Below, piece after piece: positions 54,147 through 63,650 of a DNA stretch of 64,000 bases; within the stretch, counting starts at the first letter, position 1; each line of letters starts with the position of its first letter. The notes beneath the pieces are model-generated. The model did not search any database. It saw nothing but the letters and a program-made list of their open reading frames with translations, and was not told the origin of the DNA. The DNA is taken from contig NZ_BMFH01000001.1 in the NCBI RefSeq assembly GCF_014638095.1, positions 1 through 64,000 of the forward strand, in the 5' to 3' direction. The DNA is from Muriicola marianensis. GTDB lineage: Bacteria; Bacteroidota; Bacteroidia; Flavobacteriales; Flavobacteriaceae. Position numbers and translations under genes: made by a program.

Positions 54147-54914
54147 ATGGAAAAACGCAATTCAAGACCAATTTCAATTCTTTTTGCCTTTCTGTGGATC
54201 ATTTTCATCACCTGTGGTGACGGCGATAAAAAGAATGCGGCTCAGTCGGCCATTGATCGAGCCATTGCCGATGCCGGAGGCGAGCTATACGAACAGAGCA
54301 ATATCACCTTCCGTTTCCGGGATGCGATCTATACCCTGGAGAGAACAAAGGGCAGGAATGTCATGACAAGAACACGGGAAACCGATTCCGGGGAATTAAG
54401 AGACGTTTGGGACGGCAGGTCCTTCAGCCGTTATTTTCAAAATGAAAAGATGGCCGTCTCCGACAGTATGGCCAATGTCTACAGTAATTCCATCAATTCC
54501 GTGCTCTATTTCGCTCAACTCCCATACGGATTAAACGACCCAGCGGTAAACAAAGAGTGGATCGGCGAGAAGATCGTTGGGGAGAAAACCTATTACAAGG
54601 TAAAGGTAACTTTTGATCAGGAAGGAGGAGGCGATGATTTTGAGGATGTCTATATCTACTGGATAGATGCGGAGACCTTCAAGCCACAATACCTGGCCTA
54701 TGAATTTCATGTGAATGGCGGGGGACTCAGATTTCGTGAGGCCTATAATGAGCGCTATGTGAAAGGTATCCGATTCGTGGATTACCGAAATTACAGACCG
54801 ACAGGTGAGGCCGAACTGATTAAACTCGATTCACTTTTTGAAAGAAGGAAGCTGGAACTTTTCTCTGATATCCGGCTGGAGGACATCGAGGTTAGTCGGG
54901 ACAGTTACAATTAA
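54147..54914 (+). CDS. DUF6503 family envelope protein
   Basis: The 255-residue protein has an N-terminal signal ending in a lipobox-like FITC, followed by a soluble domain with repeated beta-strand patterns (ITFRFRDAIYTLERTKGRNV, IYWIDAETFKPQYLAYEF). It resembles DUF6503 and, more distantly, LolA/LppX-like folds that carry lipids. The function is unknown. TTTCTTTG four bases before CAAT-ATG is a weak -7 candidate. It overlaps the end of the convergent phosphatase gene by 23 bp. Confidence 0.75.
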   Translation: MEKRNSRPISILFAFLWIIFITCGDGDKKNAAQSAIDRAIADAGGELYEQSNITFRFRDAIYTLERTKGRNVMTRTRETDSGELRDVWDGRSFSRYFQNEKMAVSDSMANVYSNSINSVLYFAQLPYGLNDPAVNKEWIGEKIVGEKTYYKVKVTFDQEGGGDDFEDVYIYWIDAETFKPQYLAYEFHVNGGGLRFREAYNERYVKGIRFVDYRNYRPTGEAELIKLDSLFERRKLELFSDIRLEDIEVSRDSYN

Positions 54915-55434
54915 AATGCAAGCGCACATCGGTACTGAGATCCCCGATCTGCTGTACGATGAACAGGCTGCCATTATCACTGTCGTCCATAGGGGGGTAT
55001 TTATCTTCCCCAATCATTTTATTCACAAATTCAGGTGTTGTATTGCTGTGGCCCACCACCAGTACATTCTTGCCAAGGTTATCTGCTTTGAATTTGGCGA
55101 TATCGACCAGGGATGGATCGTAATACTGCCGGATCAGGTCGTATTTCACCTCGGTGGGAGCTGCTGTCATGGTGGTCCGACGGAAATCTGTGGTATAAAT
55201 AGCGGTAATGTTGGCATCCTTCAGGATCTCTGCCCAGTGCATGGCCCTGCCGAGTCCTCTTTGATTCAATTCGGGATCAGGATCATCCGGATCTGTCCTG
55301 TCCTTTTCAGCATGCCGGATAAAGTAATAAGTGGTCACTTCCGGGCCAATCTCCATTTGGGTGGGCTGGGAATCTTCCTTACAGCCGGTCATCAGGATAA
55401 GCGAGAGCAAAAGGGCAGGGAATATACGTTTCAT
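54892..55434 (-). CDS. Histidine phosphatase family lipoprotein
   Basis: The 180-residue protein has a lipoprotein signal (LILMTGC) and the phosphoglycerate-mutase-type motif YFIRHAEKD with the phosphorylated histidine, followed by NQRGLGRAMHWAEIL and the second histidine in VVGHSNTTPEFV. It should hydrolyse phosphate esters at the envelope; the substrate is unknown. The 3' end overlaps the DUF6503 gene. Confidence 0.87.
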   Translation of the reverse strand: MKRIFPALLLSLILMTGCKEDSQPTQMEIGPEVTTYYFIRHAEKDRTDPDDPDPELNQRGLGRAMHWAEILKDANITAIYTTDFRRTTMTAAPTEVKYDLIRQYYDPSLVDIAKFKADNLGKNVLVVGHSNTTPEFVNKMIGEDKYPPMDDSDNGSLFIVQQIGDLSTDVRLHFNCNCPD

Positions 55435-55498
55435 AAGCGATCCGATTTTGTCTGTTGAGTACGCTACTATTATGTAACTTTACTTTCGTAAAAATAGT

Positions 55499-57016
55499 AT
55501 GAAATTTCCTGGAATCCACCTCCCTATGAGAAAACCCCTTCTAATCGCATTATTTTTTTGCAGTATTATCAGGTTGAGTTCCCAGGAAGTTACGTTGCCA
55601 CCCGACCTCAGGCAGTACAATCTGACCCAGTATAACAGCAGTCTGTTCAATCCTGTATTTTCTTTGGACAGAAACAATCCTCAATCTCTTTCTCTCTGGG
55701 TTCGGTGGCAGTGGCAGCAGGTTGATGCAGATCCGACAACCGTATTTGCTAATTATACTCACAGGATGAACAGGAATTCTGCTTTCGGTGTGGGATTCCT
55801 ACAGCAGAACACCGGCCTGTTCCTGCAAACCGGGGGAGTACTGAACTATGCGTATGCCTTTGATCTGGGCCAGGATATTTCTCTGGCTATGGGACTAAAC
55901 CTGCTCGGGTTCCGGCAGGAACTTGCGGATGACCGTTTCCAGCAAAGTCCTGGAGCAGGTCTCCCTCAACTCAATAACGAACCATCATTCGTACTACAGG
56001 CAGCGCCTGGGATCCAATTCGGTTATGGTAATTTCAACCTGGGGCTTGCCGTAGAAAACGCTCTGGAATACAACCTTACCGAAGGAGACCAAAACAACGG
56101 TTCTGACGAAAAGATATTTTTGGGGTCTACGAGCTTAGTGATTCCTGTTAAAGGAAGCGGCCTTTTTGAAGAAGGATACATCAGACCCATGGTATTTGTC
56201 AAGACCGTCCCTGAACTGGATACACAGTTCGGAATAAATACCTTATTCAGCACGGACCAATTTTGGATTCAGGGAGGATATCATAATTTTTTCGGTATTT
56301 CAGGGGGATTGGGAGGCACTTTCTTTGGTAAATTCTCCTTTGGTGTCTTGATCGAGATTGCAACTTCTGCTGATTTGGAAGCTGCGGATCCTAGTTTTGA
56401 GATCGTAACCTCCTACCACTTTAGAGCACCTGATCTCAGGCGGAAGATTGTCGGTTTCGATATTGAAGAAGAACCTCTTGCGGAGATCCCGGAGAAAAAG
56501 AAAAAACTAAGTCAGAAAGAGCGGAAAGCACTGGCCGAAGCTCAGGCTCAGAAGGAAAAAGATTCCCTCATAATGATAGCGAATCGAAAGGATTCGGTAG
56601 CAATGGTACAAAGGAAGGCAGAAGAAGATGAAAATGCTCGGATAGCTAAGGTAGTTGAGCGTAGAAAAGATTCCCTGGAAGAAATAGCAAAAATTCAGGC
56701 AGAGAGGGTCCGGGAGAAATCCGTCATCCCACGGGAGGGAGAACGTTTTGAGGAGGCTGTCATATCAGAAGACGTGACCCCCGGCTTTTATCTAATTGTT
56801 AACGCTTTTGGTACTGAACGATATCTCGAATTGTTTGTAAAAACCCTGTCCGAAAAAGGATTGAATCCGAGATTTTTCTACCGCACTGATCGACAGCTTA
56901 ACTACGTTTATCTCGAACGGTACGATTCCATGCAGGAAGCCCGGAAAGCCAGGGACAGCAAATTCTTTGGTAAATATTCGGAAACTATCTGGATCTTCAG
57001 GGTCCGGGAGCAATAG
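55499..57016 (+). CDS. PorP/SprF family protein with coiled coil and SPOR domain
   Basis: The 505-residue protein has a signal peptide (M1 or M10 start, cut near RLSSQ), then an outer-membrane barrel of PorP/SprF type at 30-310 (ANYTHRMNRNSAFGVGFLQQ). A Lys/Glu-rich coiled coil at about 330-405 repeats RKDS-type blocks, and a SPOR-like domain spans 426-503 (GFYLIVNAFGTERYLELF). PorP/SprF proteins help anchor or export cargo of the type IX system; SPOR domains bind peptidoglycan. TAACTTTA at 55475-55482 with TTG 17 bp upstream is a likely promoter. Confidence 0.85.
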   Translation: MKFPGIHLPMRKPLLIALFFCSIIRLSSQEVTLPPDLRQYNLTQYNSSLFNPVFSLDRNNPQSLSLWVRWQWQQVDADPTTVFANYTHRMNRNSAFGVGFLQQNTGLFLQTGGVLNYAYAFDLGQDISLAMGLNLLGFRQELADDRFQQSPGAGLPQLNNEPSFVLQAAPGIQFGYGNFNLGLAVENALEYNLTEGDQNNGSDEKIFLGSTSLVIPVKGSGLFEEGYIRPMVFVKTVPELDTQFGINTLFSTDQFWIQGGYHNFFGISGGLGGTFFGKFSFGVLIEIATSADLEAADPSFEIVTSYHFRAPDLRRKIVGFDIEEEPLAEIPEKKKKLSQKERKALAEAQAQKEKDSLIMIANRKDSVAMVQRKAEEDENARIAKVVERRKDSLEEIAKIQAERVREKSVIPREGERFEEAVISEDVTPGFYLIVNAFGTERYLELFVKTLSEKGLNPRFFYRTDRQLNYVYLERYDSMQEARKARDSKFFGKYSETIWIFRVREQ

Positions 57017-57018
57017 AT

Positions 57019-57615
57019 TCAGAGCCTCATTTCCCTTTTGATCAGGACTTCCAGATACGCTATGGTATTGACAAGGTACTTGCGATCCCCGGAAATAGTG
57101 GCCATGGCAACAGCCCCCTGTATCATGGTGAACATTTGCTTGGCAAACTGAAGGGGAGGAACAGGGAGCTTGATCTCACCGTTCTTTATCCCATTTTCCA
57201 GTACCAGTGCGATCTTGCCCTCTATGGTACGCATGGTCTCCCTGGCAGCCCCGAGAAGAAGCCGATTGTTGTAATGGGCATCCATCCCTACATTCAGTAC
57301 AGGGCATCCCCCAAGAGGAGCCGTAAATTCATCGTAATGCCGGTAGAAGTTGGTGAGCCTGTAAATGAGATCCAGTGTATGACCATCGCCTGACAGACGA
57401 TTCTCAATGGCGTCTAACAGGATGGTGCTGAGATGCTCAAAGGCAGCAAGGGCAAGGGCTTCCTTATTTTCAAAATTGCCATAGATGGCCCCTTTTGTCA
57501 GACCGGTGACCTCTGTAAGGTCGCTCATGCTGGTGCCGATGTAGCCGTGTTTGTTAAACACGGGTGCCACTTTTTCAATAATGAAGGCAGTGGTACGTTC
57601 GGCTTTGGTGGTCAT
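57019..57615 (-). CDS. TetR/AcrR family transcriptional regulator
   Basis: The 198-residue protein has the N-terminal helix-turn-helix (DLTEVTGLTKGAIYGNFENK at about 28-47) and a helical ligand domain. TetR members usually repress efflux or metabolic genes. The likely target is not clear, since no divergent gene lies next to it; the clpB gene upstream points the same way. The stop is 2 bp from the convergent PorP/SprF gene. Confidence 0.92.
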   Translation of the reverse strand: MTTKAERTTAFIIEKVAPVFNKHGYIGTSMSDLTEVTGLTKGAIYGNFENKEALALAAFEHLSTILLDAIENRLSGDGHTLDLIYRLTNFYRHYDEFTAPLGGCPVLNVGMDAHYNNRLLLGAARETMRTIEGKIALVLENGIKNGEIKLPVPPLQFAKQMFTMIQGAVAMATISGDRKYLVNTIAYLEVLIKREMRL

Positions 57616-57671
57616 TCAGGATCTATTTTGTACGAATATAAAAAACCAAAACCTGTGAAGCACATATTTTT

Positions 57672-57711
57672 TTAAAAAAAGGCAGCCGGGGATTTAGGGT
57701 CCCCGGCTGTG
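57672..57711 (-). terminator. Terminator of clpB
   Basis: Perfect ten-base arms CAGCCGGGGA and TCCCCGGCTG (57683-57709) are followed on the minus strand by a long T-run. It lies 23 bp after the clpB stop. Confidence 0.9.
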
Positions 57712-57733
57712 ATTATATCAACCTATTATGATC

Positions 57734-60334
57734 TCACTCCACCAGTTCCGACTGGTTCCTGAAAACGAGCCCATCGTCAAAGGAATCGATCAGAATAATA
57801 CTGTCTGCCGTTATTTTCCCGCTCAGCAGTTCTTTTGAAAGACTGTTCAGCACCTCTTTCTGGATGGTCCGCTTGATAGGGCGAGCCCCGTATTGAGGAT
57901 CATAGCCTCTCTCTGCCAGGTATTGGATCGCTTCTTCAGTGGCATCAATGGTAATGTGTTGCTTGGCGACCATTTTCTTGAGGTGTTCGAGCTGTAACCT
58001 CACGATATCGATGATATTCTTCTTGCTCAGCGGAGTGAACATGATGATATCGTCAATCCGGTTAAGGAATTCCGGCCTTATATTCTGCTTTAACAGGGCC
58101 ATCACCTCAATTTTTGCTGCTTCAGTGGCACTGTGGATATCCTTGAGATTTTCAAAGGTCTCCTGTATGATATGACCGCCCATATTGCTGGTCATAATGA
58201 TGATCGTATTCTTAAAATCAGCTACCCGACCCTTGTTGTCCGTCAGTCTTCCTTCATCCAGAACTTGTAGAAGGATGCTGAAAGTATCCGGATGTGCTTT
58301 TTCGATCTCATCGAGGAGAACCACAGAGTAAGGTCTCCGCCTTACTGCTTCTGTCAGCTGTCCGCCTTCATCATATCCGACATATCCCGGAGGTGCTCCC
58401 ACAAGCCTGCTCACGGAATGCCTCTCCTGATACTCGCTCATATCAATTCGGGTCATGGCATTCTCATCGTCAAAGAGGTAGTCTGCCAGGGTCTTGGCCA
58501 ATTCGGTCTTACCTACCCCGGTAGTACCCAGGAACAGGAAGGAACCGATAGGTCTCTTGGCATCCTGCAGTCCGGCCCTGCTCCTGCGGATCGCATCAGA
58601 AACCGCTTCGATGGCCTCTTCCTGGCCTACTACGCGCTTGTGCAATACATTTTCGAGGTTTAGGAGTTTTTCCCTCTCACTCTGAAGCATTTTGGTCACG
58701 GGTATCCCGGTCCATTTGGCCACGACTTCAGCTATGTCCTCATTGGTGACCTCTTCCTTGATCAAAGTGCCTGCTTTCTGGGCTTCGGCCAGGTCTTGCT
58801 GCAATTTTTCGAGTTTTACCTGTGCCTCCTTGATCTTGCCGTATCTCAGCTCAGCTACCAGTCCATAATCCCCGTTTCTCTCAGCCCTTTCTGCTTCCAG
58901 TTTATAATCCTCTATATCTACTTTGGTCTTTTGGATGGCATCGATGACCGATCTTTCGCTCTCCCACTTGGCAAAGATCTCATTCCTTTCTTCCTTCAGG
59001 TTAGCGAGGTCAATATTGAGCGATTTGAGCTTGGCGTGGTCTTCTTCCCGTTTTATAGCCTCGATCTCGATCTCCAGTTGCATGATCTTCCGGTCGAGTA
59101 CGTCCAGGTCTTCGGGTTTGCTGTTGATCTCCATTCTCAATTTGGAGGCTGCCTCATCCATAAGGTCGATGGCCTTATCGGGAAGGAAACGGTCTGTGAT
59201 ATATCGCTGCGACAGTTCCACAGCGGCGATCACTGCCTCGTCCTTGATCCGCACCTTGTGATGGGCCTCGTACTTTTCCTTGATACCCCTGAGGATAGAG
59301 ATGGCACTCTCTGTATCGGGTTCGTTCACCATTACTTTCTGGAACCTTCGCTCCAACGCCTTATCCTTCTCGAAGTACTTCTGGTATTCATCCAGGGTGG
59401 TAGCCCCAATGGCCCGGAGCTCTCCTCTTGCCAAAGCGGGTTTCAGGATGTTGGCTGCGTCCATGGCGCCCTGTCCGCCCCCGGCACCTACCAGGGTGTG
59501 AATCTCATCTATGAACAAAACGATGTCCCCATCGCTGGAGGTAACTTCTTTGATCACCGACTTCAGACGCTCTTCAAATTCTCCCTTGTATTTCGCCCCG
59601 GCGATAAGGGCCCCCATATCCAGGGAATAGATCACCTTGTCTTTGAGGTTTTCAGGCACATCACCCTGTATGATCCTGTGGGCCAACCCTTCCGCAATAG
59701 CGGTCTTACCGGTACCGGGCTCTCCTACGAGCATGGGGTTGTTCTTAGTCCTTCTGGAAAGAATCTGCAATACGCGCCTAATTTCCTCATCTCGCCCAAT
59801 AACGGGGTCCAGTTTACCACTGTCTGCTTCCTCATTCAGGTTGCGGGCGTATTTATTCAGGGCATTATAGGTGTCTTCCGCACTTTGTGAGGTCACCTTG
59901 GCCCCTTTGCGCAGTTCACCGATAGCAGACAGGAGGTCCTTCTCAGTTACCCCCTGGTCCTTCAGGATGCGTGCGATCTTACTTTTGGATTTAAAAATGG
60001 CAAGCAGGATGTGTTCCAGGGAGACAAATTCATCCTTCATGTTCTTGGCAGTAATACTTGCCTCCGTGAGTGTCTTTCCTGCTTCTTTGGAGAATTGCAG
60101 TTCCCCTCCTGATACCTTTGGAATACTTTGGAGTTCCTTTTCCAGGATCTGTTTAACGAGCGTCAGGTTGACGTTCAGCTTTTTCAGAATGAATGGGAGA
60201 ACATTCTCGTCGGTCTCCATCAACGCCTTGAAGAGATGCTCATTTTCTATTTGAGGATGCTGCATCTCCTGGGCTATTTGCTGAGCCAGTTGAATGACCT
60301 CCTGTGATTTTATGGTAAAATTGTTAATATTCAT
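57734..60334 (-). CDS. clpB: ATP-dependent chaperone ClpB
   Basis: The 866-residue disaggregase has the N-terminal Clp repeats (1-145), the first AAA+ module with [13 protein letters not shown], a coiled-coil M domain (about 400-530) and the second AAA+ module with [15 protein letters not shown]. With DnaK it rescues proteins from aggregates after heat. The length is normal. The upstream region, 60335-60496, carries several dyads that could place it under stress control. Confidence 0.97.
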   Translation of the reverse strand: MNINNFTIKSQEVIQLAQQIAQEMQHPQIENEHLFKALMETDENVLPFILKKLNVNLTLVKQILEKELQSIPKVSGGELQFSKEAGKTLTEASITAKNMKDEFVSLEHILLAIFKSKSKIARILKDQGVTEKDLLSAIGELRKGAKVTSQSAEDTYNALNKYARNLNEEADSGKLDPVIGRDEEIRRVLQILSRRTKNNPMLVGEPGTGKTAIAEGLAHRIIQGDVPENLKDKVIYSLDMGALIAGAKYKGEFEERLKSVIKEVTSSDGDIVLFIDEIHTLVGAGGGQGAMDAANILKPALARGELRAIGATTLDEYQKYFEKDKALERRFQKVMVNEPDTESAISILRGIKEKYEAHHKVRIKDEAVIAAVELSQRYITDRFLPDKAIDLMDEAASKLRMEINSKPEDLDVLDRKIMQLEIEIEAIKREEDHAKLKSLNIDLANLKEERNEIFAKWESERSVIDAIQKTKVDIEDYKLEAERAERNGDYGLVAELRYGKIKEAQVKLEKLQQDLAEAQKAGTLIKEEVTNEDIAEVVAKWTGIPVTKMLQSEREKLLNLENVLHKRVVGQEEAIEAVSDAIRRSRAGLQDAKRPIGSFLFLGTTGVGKTELAKTLADYLFDDENAMTRIDMSEYQERHSVSRLVGAPPGYVGYDEGGQLTEAVRRRPYSVVLLDEIEKAHPDTFSILLQVLDEGRLTDNKGRVADFKNTIIIMTSNMGGHIIQETFENLKDIHSATEAAKIEVMALLKQNIRPEFLNRIDDIIMFTPLSKKNIIDIVRLQLEHLKKMVAKQHITIDATEEAIQYLAERGYDPQYGARPIKRTIQKEVLNSLSKELLSGKITADSIILIDSFDDGLVFRNQSELVE

Positions 60335-60378
60335 GATCGATGATTGTATTTAATTCCTATTCCTATTTTTGCAATCGC

Positions 60379-60423
60379 TAGGACAACAATCCTACCATTG
60401 TTTTATAACAGACAAAATGTCTG
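60379..60423. promoter_or_regulatory. Cluster of dyads between clpB and ytxJ
   Basis: Three inverted repeats lie side by side: TAGGA-N6-TCCTA (60379-60394), AACAAT-N6-ATTGTT (60385-60402) and CAGACA-AAA-TGTCTG (60409-60423). The last has partial TTAT/ATAA extensions outside it. The group lies 45-89 bp upstream of clpB and 74-118 bp upstream of ytxJ, fitting an operator region for stress or redox regulators. No known regulator site is matched with certainty. Confidence 0.5.
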
Positions 60424-60496
60424 ATAAAGCCTTTATTTACAAGACAATAAGTCAGGTCATCTTATCTTTTTAATTTGGGTTGAAAGTATTTGAACT

Positions 60497-60889
60497 ATGG
60501 GACTAATGAGATTATTCAGCACTGGTAAATCCGATTCCGAAAAGTCGCGGGATACCATTCAGTGGATTTCCCTTGAGAACAAAGAACAACTGGAGGAGAT
60601 CCTGAAAAGATCGACTGATATTCCTCAGGTCATCTTTAAAAACTCCACTACCTGCGGGATCAGTGGGATGGCCAGACGGTCCTTTGAATCCCATAATTCA
60701 ACATGTGATGACAAGGCAGAGTTTCACCTGTTTCACATCCAGCACAACAGGGAGTTATCTCATGAGATCGCAAGCCGTTTGGGCATCCGACACGAATCTC
60801 CCCAGGTCCTGATCATAAAGTATGGAAGGGTGGTGCATCACGCATCGCACGGACTCATTTCGGGGATCAATCTTTCGGAATGGATATAA
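60497..60889 (+). CDS. ytxJ: YtxJ family redox protein
   Basis: The 130-residue protein has a thioredoxin-like fold with a single redox cysteine in NSTTCGISGMARRSF and the segment ESPQVLIIKYGRVVHHASHG. YtxJ genes accompany bacillithiol synthesis in many Bacteroidota and Firmicutes, and the protein may act as a monothiol bacilliredoxin. It is divergent from clpB and ends in a strong terminator. Confidence 0.88.
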   Translation: MGLMRLFSTGKSDSEKSRDTIQWISLENKEQLEEILKRSTDIPQVIFKNSTTCGISGMARRSFESHNSTCDDKAEFHLFHIQHNRELSHEIASRLGIRHESPQVLIIKYGRVVHHASHGLISGINLSEWI

Positions 60890-60892
60890 AAA

Positions 60893-60922
60893 AACCCGGG
60901 ATCTTTTTCCCGGGTTCTTCTT
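60893..60922 (+). terminator. Terminator of ytxJ
   Basis: Arms AACCCGGGA and TCCCGGGTT surround a TCTTTT loop and are followed by CTTCTTTTC. An A-run on the left allows use by the convergent lipoprotein gene as well. Confidence 0.85.
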
Positions 60923-60937
60923 TTCATTTAAATCGAT

Positions 60938-62125
60938 TTAATTAAAACGATGTCTAACTATGATCTGTTTGAGTTTGGCCTTTAGGTCTTCACCGGCATC
61001 GTAAACCATCTGTTCATTGCTGGGGAAAGGTACCGCGCCCAGGTTGAGCAAGGCGATCAGGTCATTGTCCAGGGCCCTTCTGTCTCCACTGTAGTTAGCG
61101 TACACATGCTGGAAGAGGAATTCACTGGACAGGGGATAGGTGTTGAGCTGCTGCTTGGTGTTGAGATCAACAAAACTCACCAGTCCGGTTACCTGAGCCA
61201 TTTTCTGCTGGGTAAACTGGTAGTAATTACAGGTTACTGTCTTAAAGTTATCTACCTTGATCTCGTTCCCGAGACTGTCCTTAACCAGGTTTCCATTCTC
61301 ATCCTCCAGATACCTGTAGCCGTCCTTCACTTGTTTTTCCTTGACGAACTGTTTTTCATTGACTTGTTCTGGTGAGATGTTGATCTCCCTGAAAGCCACC
61401 TGCATTTCGTAATCGTACCTGATGTTCTCAAGCGGATTATTGTGATACTGGGTCCAGAGGTCGTCCAGTCCATAGGTATTGAAATTCAGCAATTCCTCTT
61501 CAAGCCTTTCCGGAATCACCACCTGGGTATCGTTGACCATTTTTACCTTGACATAGTCCAGACCTCTCTGGTAAGCTACTTCCATCTGCTCCTTGGTGTC
61601 AGCATAACCGGGATTGATCTCATCCAGGTATCTGAAATCCTCATAGGCCCTTCTATAATCGAGTTTGCTGGAAGCACTTTCAAAAAGGGAAAGGGCATTG
61701 TCGTACAGATAATCAGACAATCTATCCTTGGAATCTATGATATCTTCATCAAAATTCTTGAAGTTGAACCTCGCGTTCCTGTTCTCATCCCGGACATAGA
61801 GGGGCAGCAAAGGCCTGATCCGCTCCTGGATCTGCCTGAGCTGGGTATAGCTTTTATAAATAGCCTCCAGATTTGCCGGGTTCCCATCCTTTTCCAGGAA
61901 GGCAATATTCTGGAGTTCGCGTTCCATATTCTTGGCAAAAGCCTCTTCCAGCATAAGAACATAAGGTTGATTACCCCTCTTGTCCTTGTTGTCAGCGAGA
62001 TTTCTCAACGCACTGTTGATCGCCTGCTGATAGTTACCGGTATTGATCGCTTCCTGTGTCTTTTTAACGCCTCCACAGGCCAGGAATAAAAAGACTGTTG
62101 AAAAAATAAGTAGTGCCTTTTTCAT
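60938..62125 (-). CDS. Repeat-rich lipoprotein of unknown function
   Basis: The 395-residue protein begins with a lipoprotein signal ending in LFLACGG, so it should be anchored in the envelope. The first half is helical with tetratricopeptide-like spacing (INTGNYQQAINSALRNLADN, LDYRRAYEDFRYLDEINPGY). The second half is beta-rich with conserved CNYYQFTQQKMAQVTGLVSF. I recall similar proteins in Flavobacteriaceae without known function. The ATG at 62125 was chosen because it begins the signal; the frame is open to 62188. Confidence 0.75.
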   Translation of the reverse strand: MKKALLIFSTVFLFLACGGVKKTQEAINTGNYQQAINSALRNLADNKDKRGNQPYVLMLEEAFAKNMERELQNIAFLEKDGNPANLEAIYKSYTQLRQIQERIRPLLPLYVRDENRNARFNFKNFDEDIIDSKDRLSDYLYDNALSLFESASSKLDYRRAYEDFRYLDEINPGYADTKEQMEVAYQRGLDYVKVKMVNDTQVVIPERLEEELLNFNTYGLDDLWTQYHNNPLENIRYDYEMQVAFREINISPEQVNEKQFVKEKQVKDGYRYLEDENGNLVKDSLGNEIKVDNFKTVTCNYYQFTQQKMAQVTGLVSFVDLNTKQQLNTYPLSSEFLFQHVYANYSGDRRALDNDLIALLNLGAVPFPSNEQMVYDAGEDLKAKLKQIIVRHRFN

Positions 62126-62257
62126 GATATTGTGATTTGCGGTTTGTAGGGCAAGACCAAGAGCCATGCCAAAATCTTCCGAAATCATAACGAAAAAGGT
62201 TGTTTTATCGTATAGTTCCGATAAAATACATTAAAAAGTAAAAAAAGGAGAGTCCGT

Positions 62258-63538
62258 TTAGAACTTCAGAGCAGGCAATATTTTTGTGGCAACTTCTCCG
62301 AATCCTATCCTGACGCCGTCCTTGGAACAGTAACCCTTCATGATCACGGTATCGTGGTCTTTCAAAAATTTACGGGTAGTACCGTCGGAAAGAGGGATCT
62401 CCTTGGTGCCCTGCCAGGAAAGCTCCAGCATGGAACCAAATGAATCAGGAGTAGGCCCGGAAATAGTTCCGCTACCCATCATATCCCCGCTGTTCACCTT
62501 ACACCCATTGATGGTGTGGTGCGCGAGTTGCTGGGCCATGGTCCAGTACATATACTTAAAATTGGTCCTGCAAACCGTGGTGTCCGAACCATTATCGGGT
62601 CTGATCGCCACCTCGAGATTGATATCAAAGCTCTTTTTACCTTTCTGAGCGAGGTAGGGCAGGGGAAGAGGGTCTTGTTTCGGACTGGCTACCCGAAAAG
62701 GCTCCAGGGCATCCAGGGTTACGATCCAGGGAGAAATAGAAGAGGCAAAATTTTTCCCCAGGAATGGTCCCAGGGGGACGTATTCCCATTTTTGGAGGTC
62801 CCTGGCACTCCAGTCGTTAAAGAGAACCAGCCCAAAGATATAATCCTCGGCTTCTTCAATATTGATGGGTTCACCCAGCGCATTGGCATCTGTGGTGATA
62901 AAAGCCATTTCCAGTTCAAAATCCAGTAGTTTCGAGGGGCCGAAAACAGGGGTATCTGCGCCTTTGGGCAGGGTTTGACCGTTTGGCCTTCTGATGGGGG
63001 TGCCGCTCGGGATAATAGTGGAACTGCGACCATGGTAGCCAACGGGCAAGTGCAGCCAGTTGGGAAGCAGGGCATTGTCTGGGTCCCGGAACATTTTACC
63101 CACGTTGGTGGCGTGCTCCTTGCTGGAATAGAAGTCCGTATAATCCCCGATCTGTACAGGTAACTGCATCTCGATCTCGTCAAGGGTGAACAGCACGATC
63201 TTCTGATGTTCCTTATTCGATTGAAGCTCCTTGTTGCTTTTTTGGAATATTTCACTGATTCGGTTCCTGACCAGTCGCCACGTCTTTTTTCCGTCTGAGA
63301 TAAAATCATTCAGGGTATCCTGCAGGAAGATGTCGTCTGTCAATGGAATATCCTTAAAGTAACCGAGCTGGTGCAATGCCCCGAGATCGATGGCGTGATC
63401 CCCTATGCGTGTCCCAATCGTGATGATGTCATCCCGGGTGAGAAAAACGCCGAACGGGATATTCTGAATGGGAAAATCAGAATGCTCCGGTACGGGTAAC
63501 CAGGATGTCAGTGTAGGGTCATTCGCTTTTAATGGCAT
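62258..63538 (-). CDS. fahA: Fumarylacetoacetase
   Basis: The 426-residue enzyme splits fumarylacetoacetate into fumarate and acetoacetate, the last step of tyrosine breakdown. It has DYTDFYSSKEHATNVGKMFR with a metal-binding aspartate, LPVGYHGRSSTIIPSG, DFELEMAFITTDAN and FNDWSARDLQKWEYVPLGPF. Length is typical. No other tyrosine-degradation gene lies in the window. Confidence 0.96.
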   Translation of the reverse strand: MPLKANDPTLTSWLPVPEHSDFPIQNIPFGVFLTRDDIITIGTRIGDHAIDLGALHQLGYFKDIPLTDDIFLQDTLNDFISDGKKTWRLVRNRISEIFQKSNKELQSNKEHQKIVLFTLDEIEMQLPVQIGDYTDFYSSKEHATNVGKMFRDPDNALLPNWLHLPVGYHGRSSTIIPSGTPIRRPNGQTLPKGADTPVFGPSKLLDFELEMAFITTDANALGEPINIEEAEDYIFGLVLFNDWSARDLQKWEYVPLGPFLGKNFASSISPWIVTLDALEPFRVASPKQDPLPLPYLAQKGKKSFDINLEVAIRPDNGSDTTVCRTNFKYMYWTMAQQLAHHTINGCKVNSGDMMGSGTISGPTPDSFGSMLELSWQGTKEIPLSDGTTRKFLKDHDTVIMKGYCSKDGVRIGFGEVATKILPALKF

Positions 63539-63575
63539 TGTACTATTGTTAATTGCTGTTTGATAAAATCCTGAT

Positions 63576-63583
63576 CAAATATA
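63576..63583 (-). promoter_or_regulatory. -7 promoter box of fahA
   Basis: The minus strand reads TATATTTG, a perfect TAnnTTTG box, placing transcription start near 63572 and a leader of about 34 nt. On the plus strand TACTTTTA (63616-63623) is a near-consensus box for the divergent glyA. Confidence 0.6.
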
Positions 63584-63650
63584 TTATTTTCTGAACATTA
63601 ACCCCCTGCAATTTGTACTTTTACGCCTCAATGGAAAGAATTTCGTTTTT

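Noticed and set aside
54838-55458. Plus-strand frame of 206 codons
   Set aside because: It is antisense to the histidine phosphatase gene, whose catalytic motifs are clear.
58796-59890. Plus-strand frame of 364 codons
   Set aside because: It is antisense to clpB and arises from that gene's codon bias.
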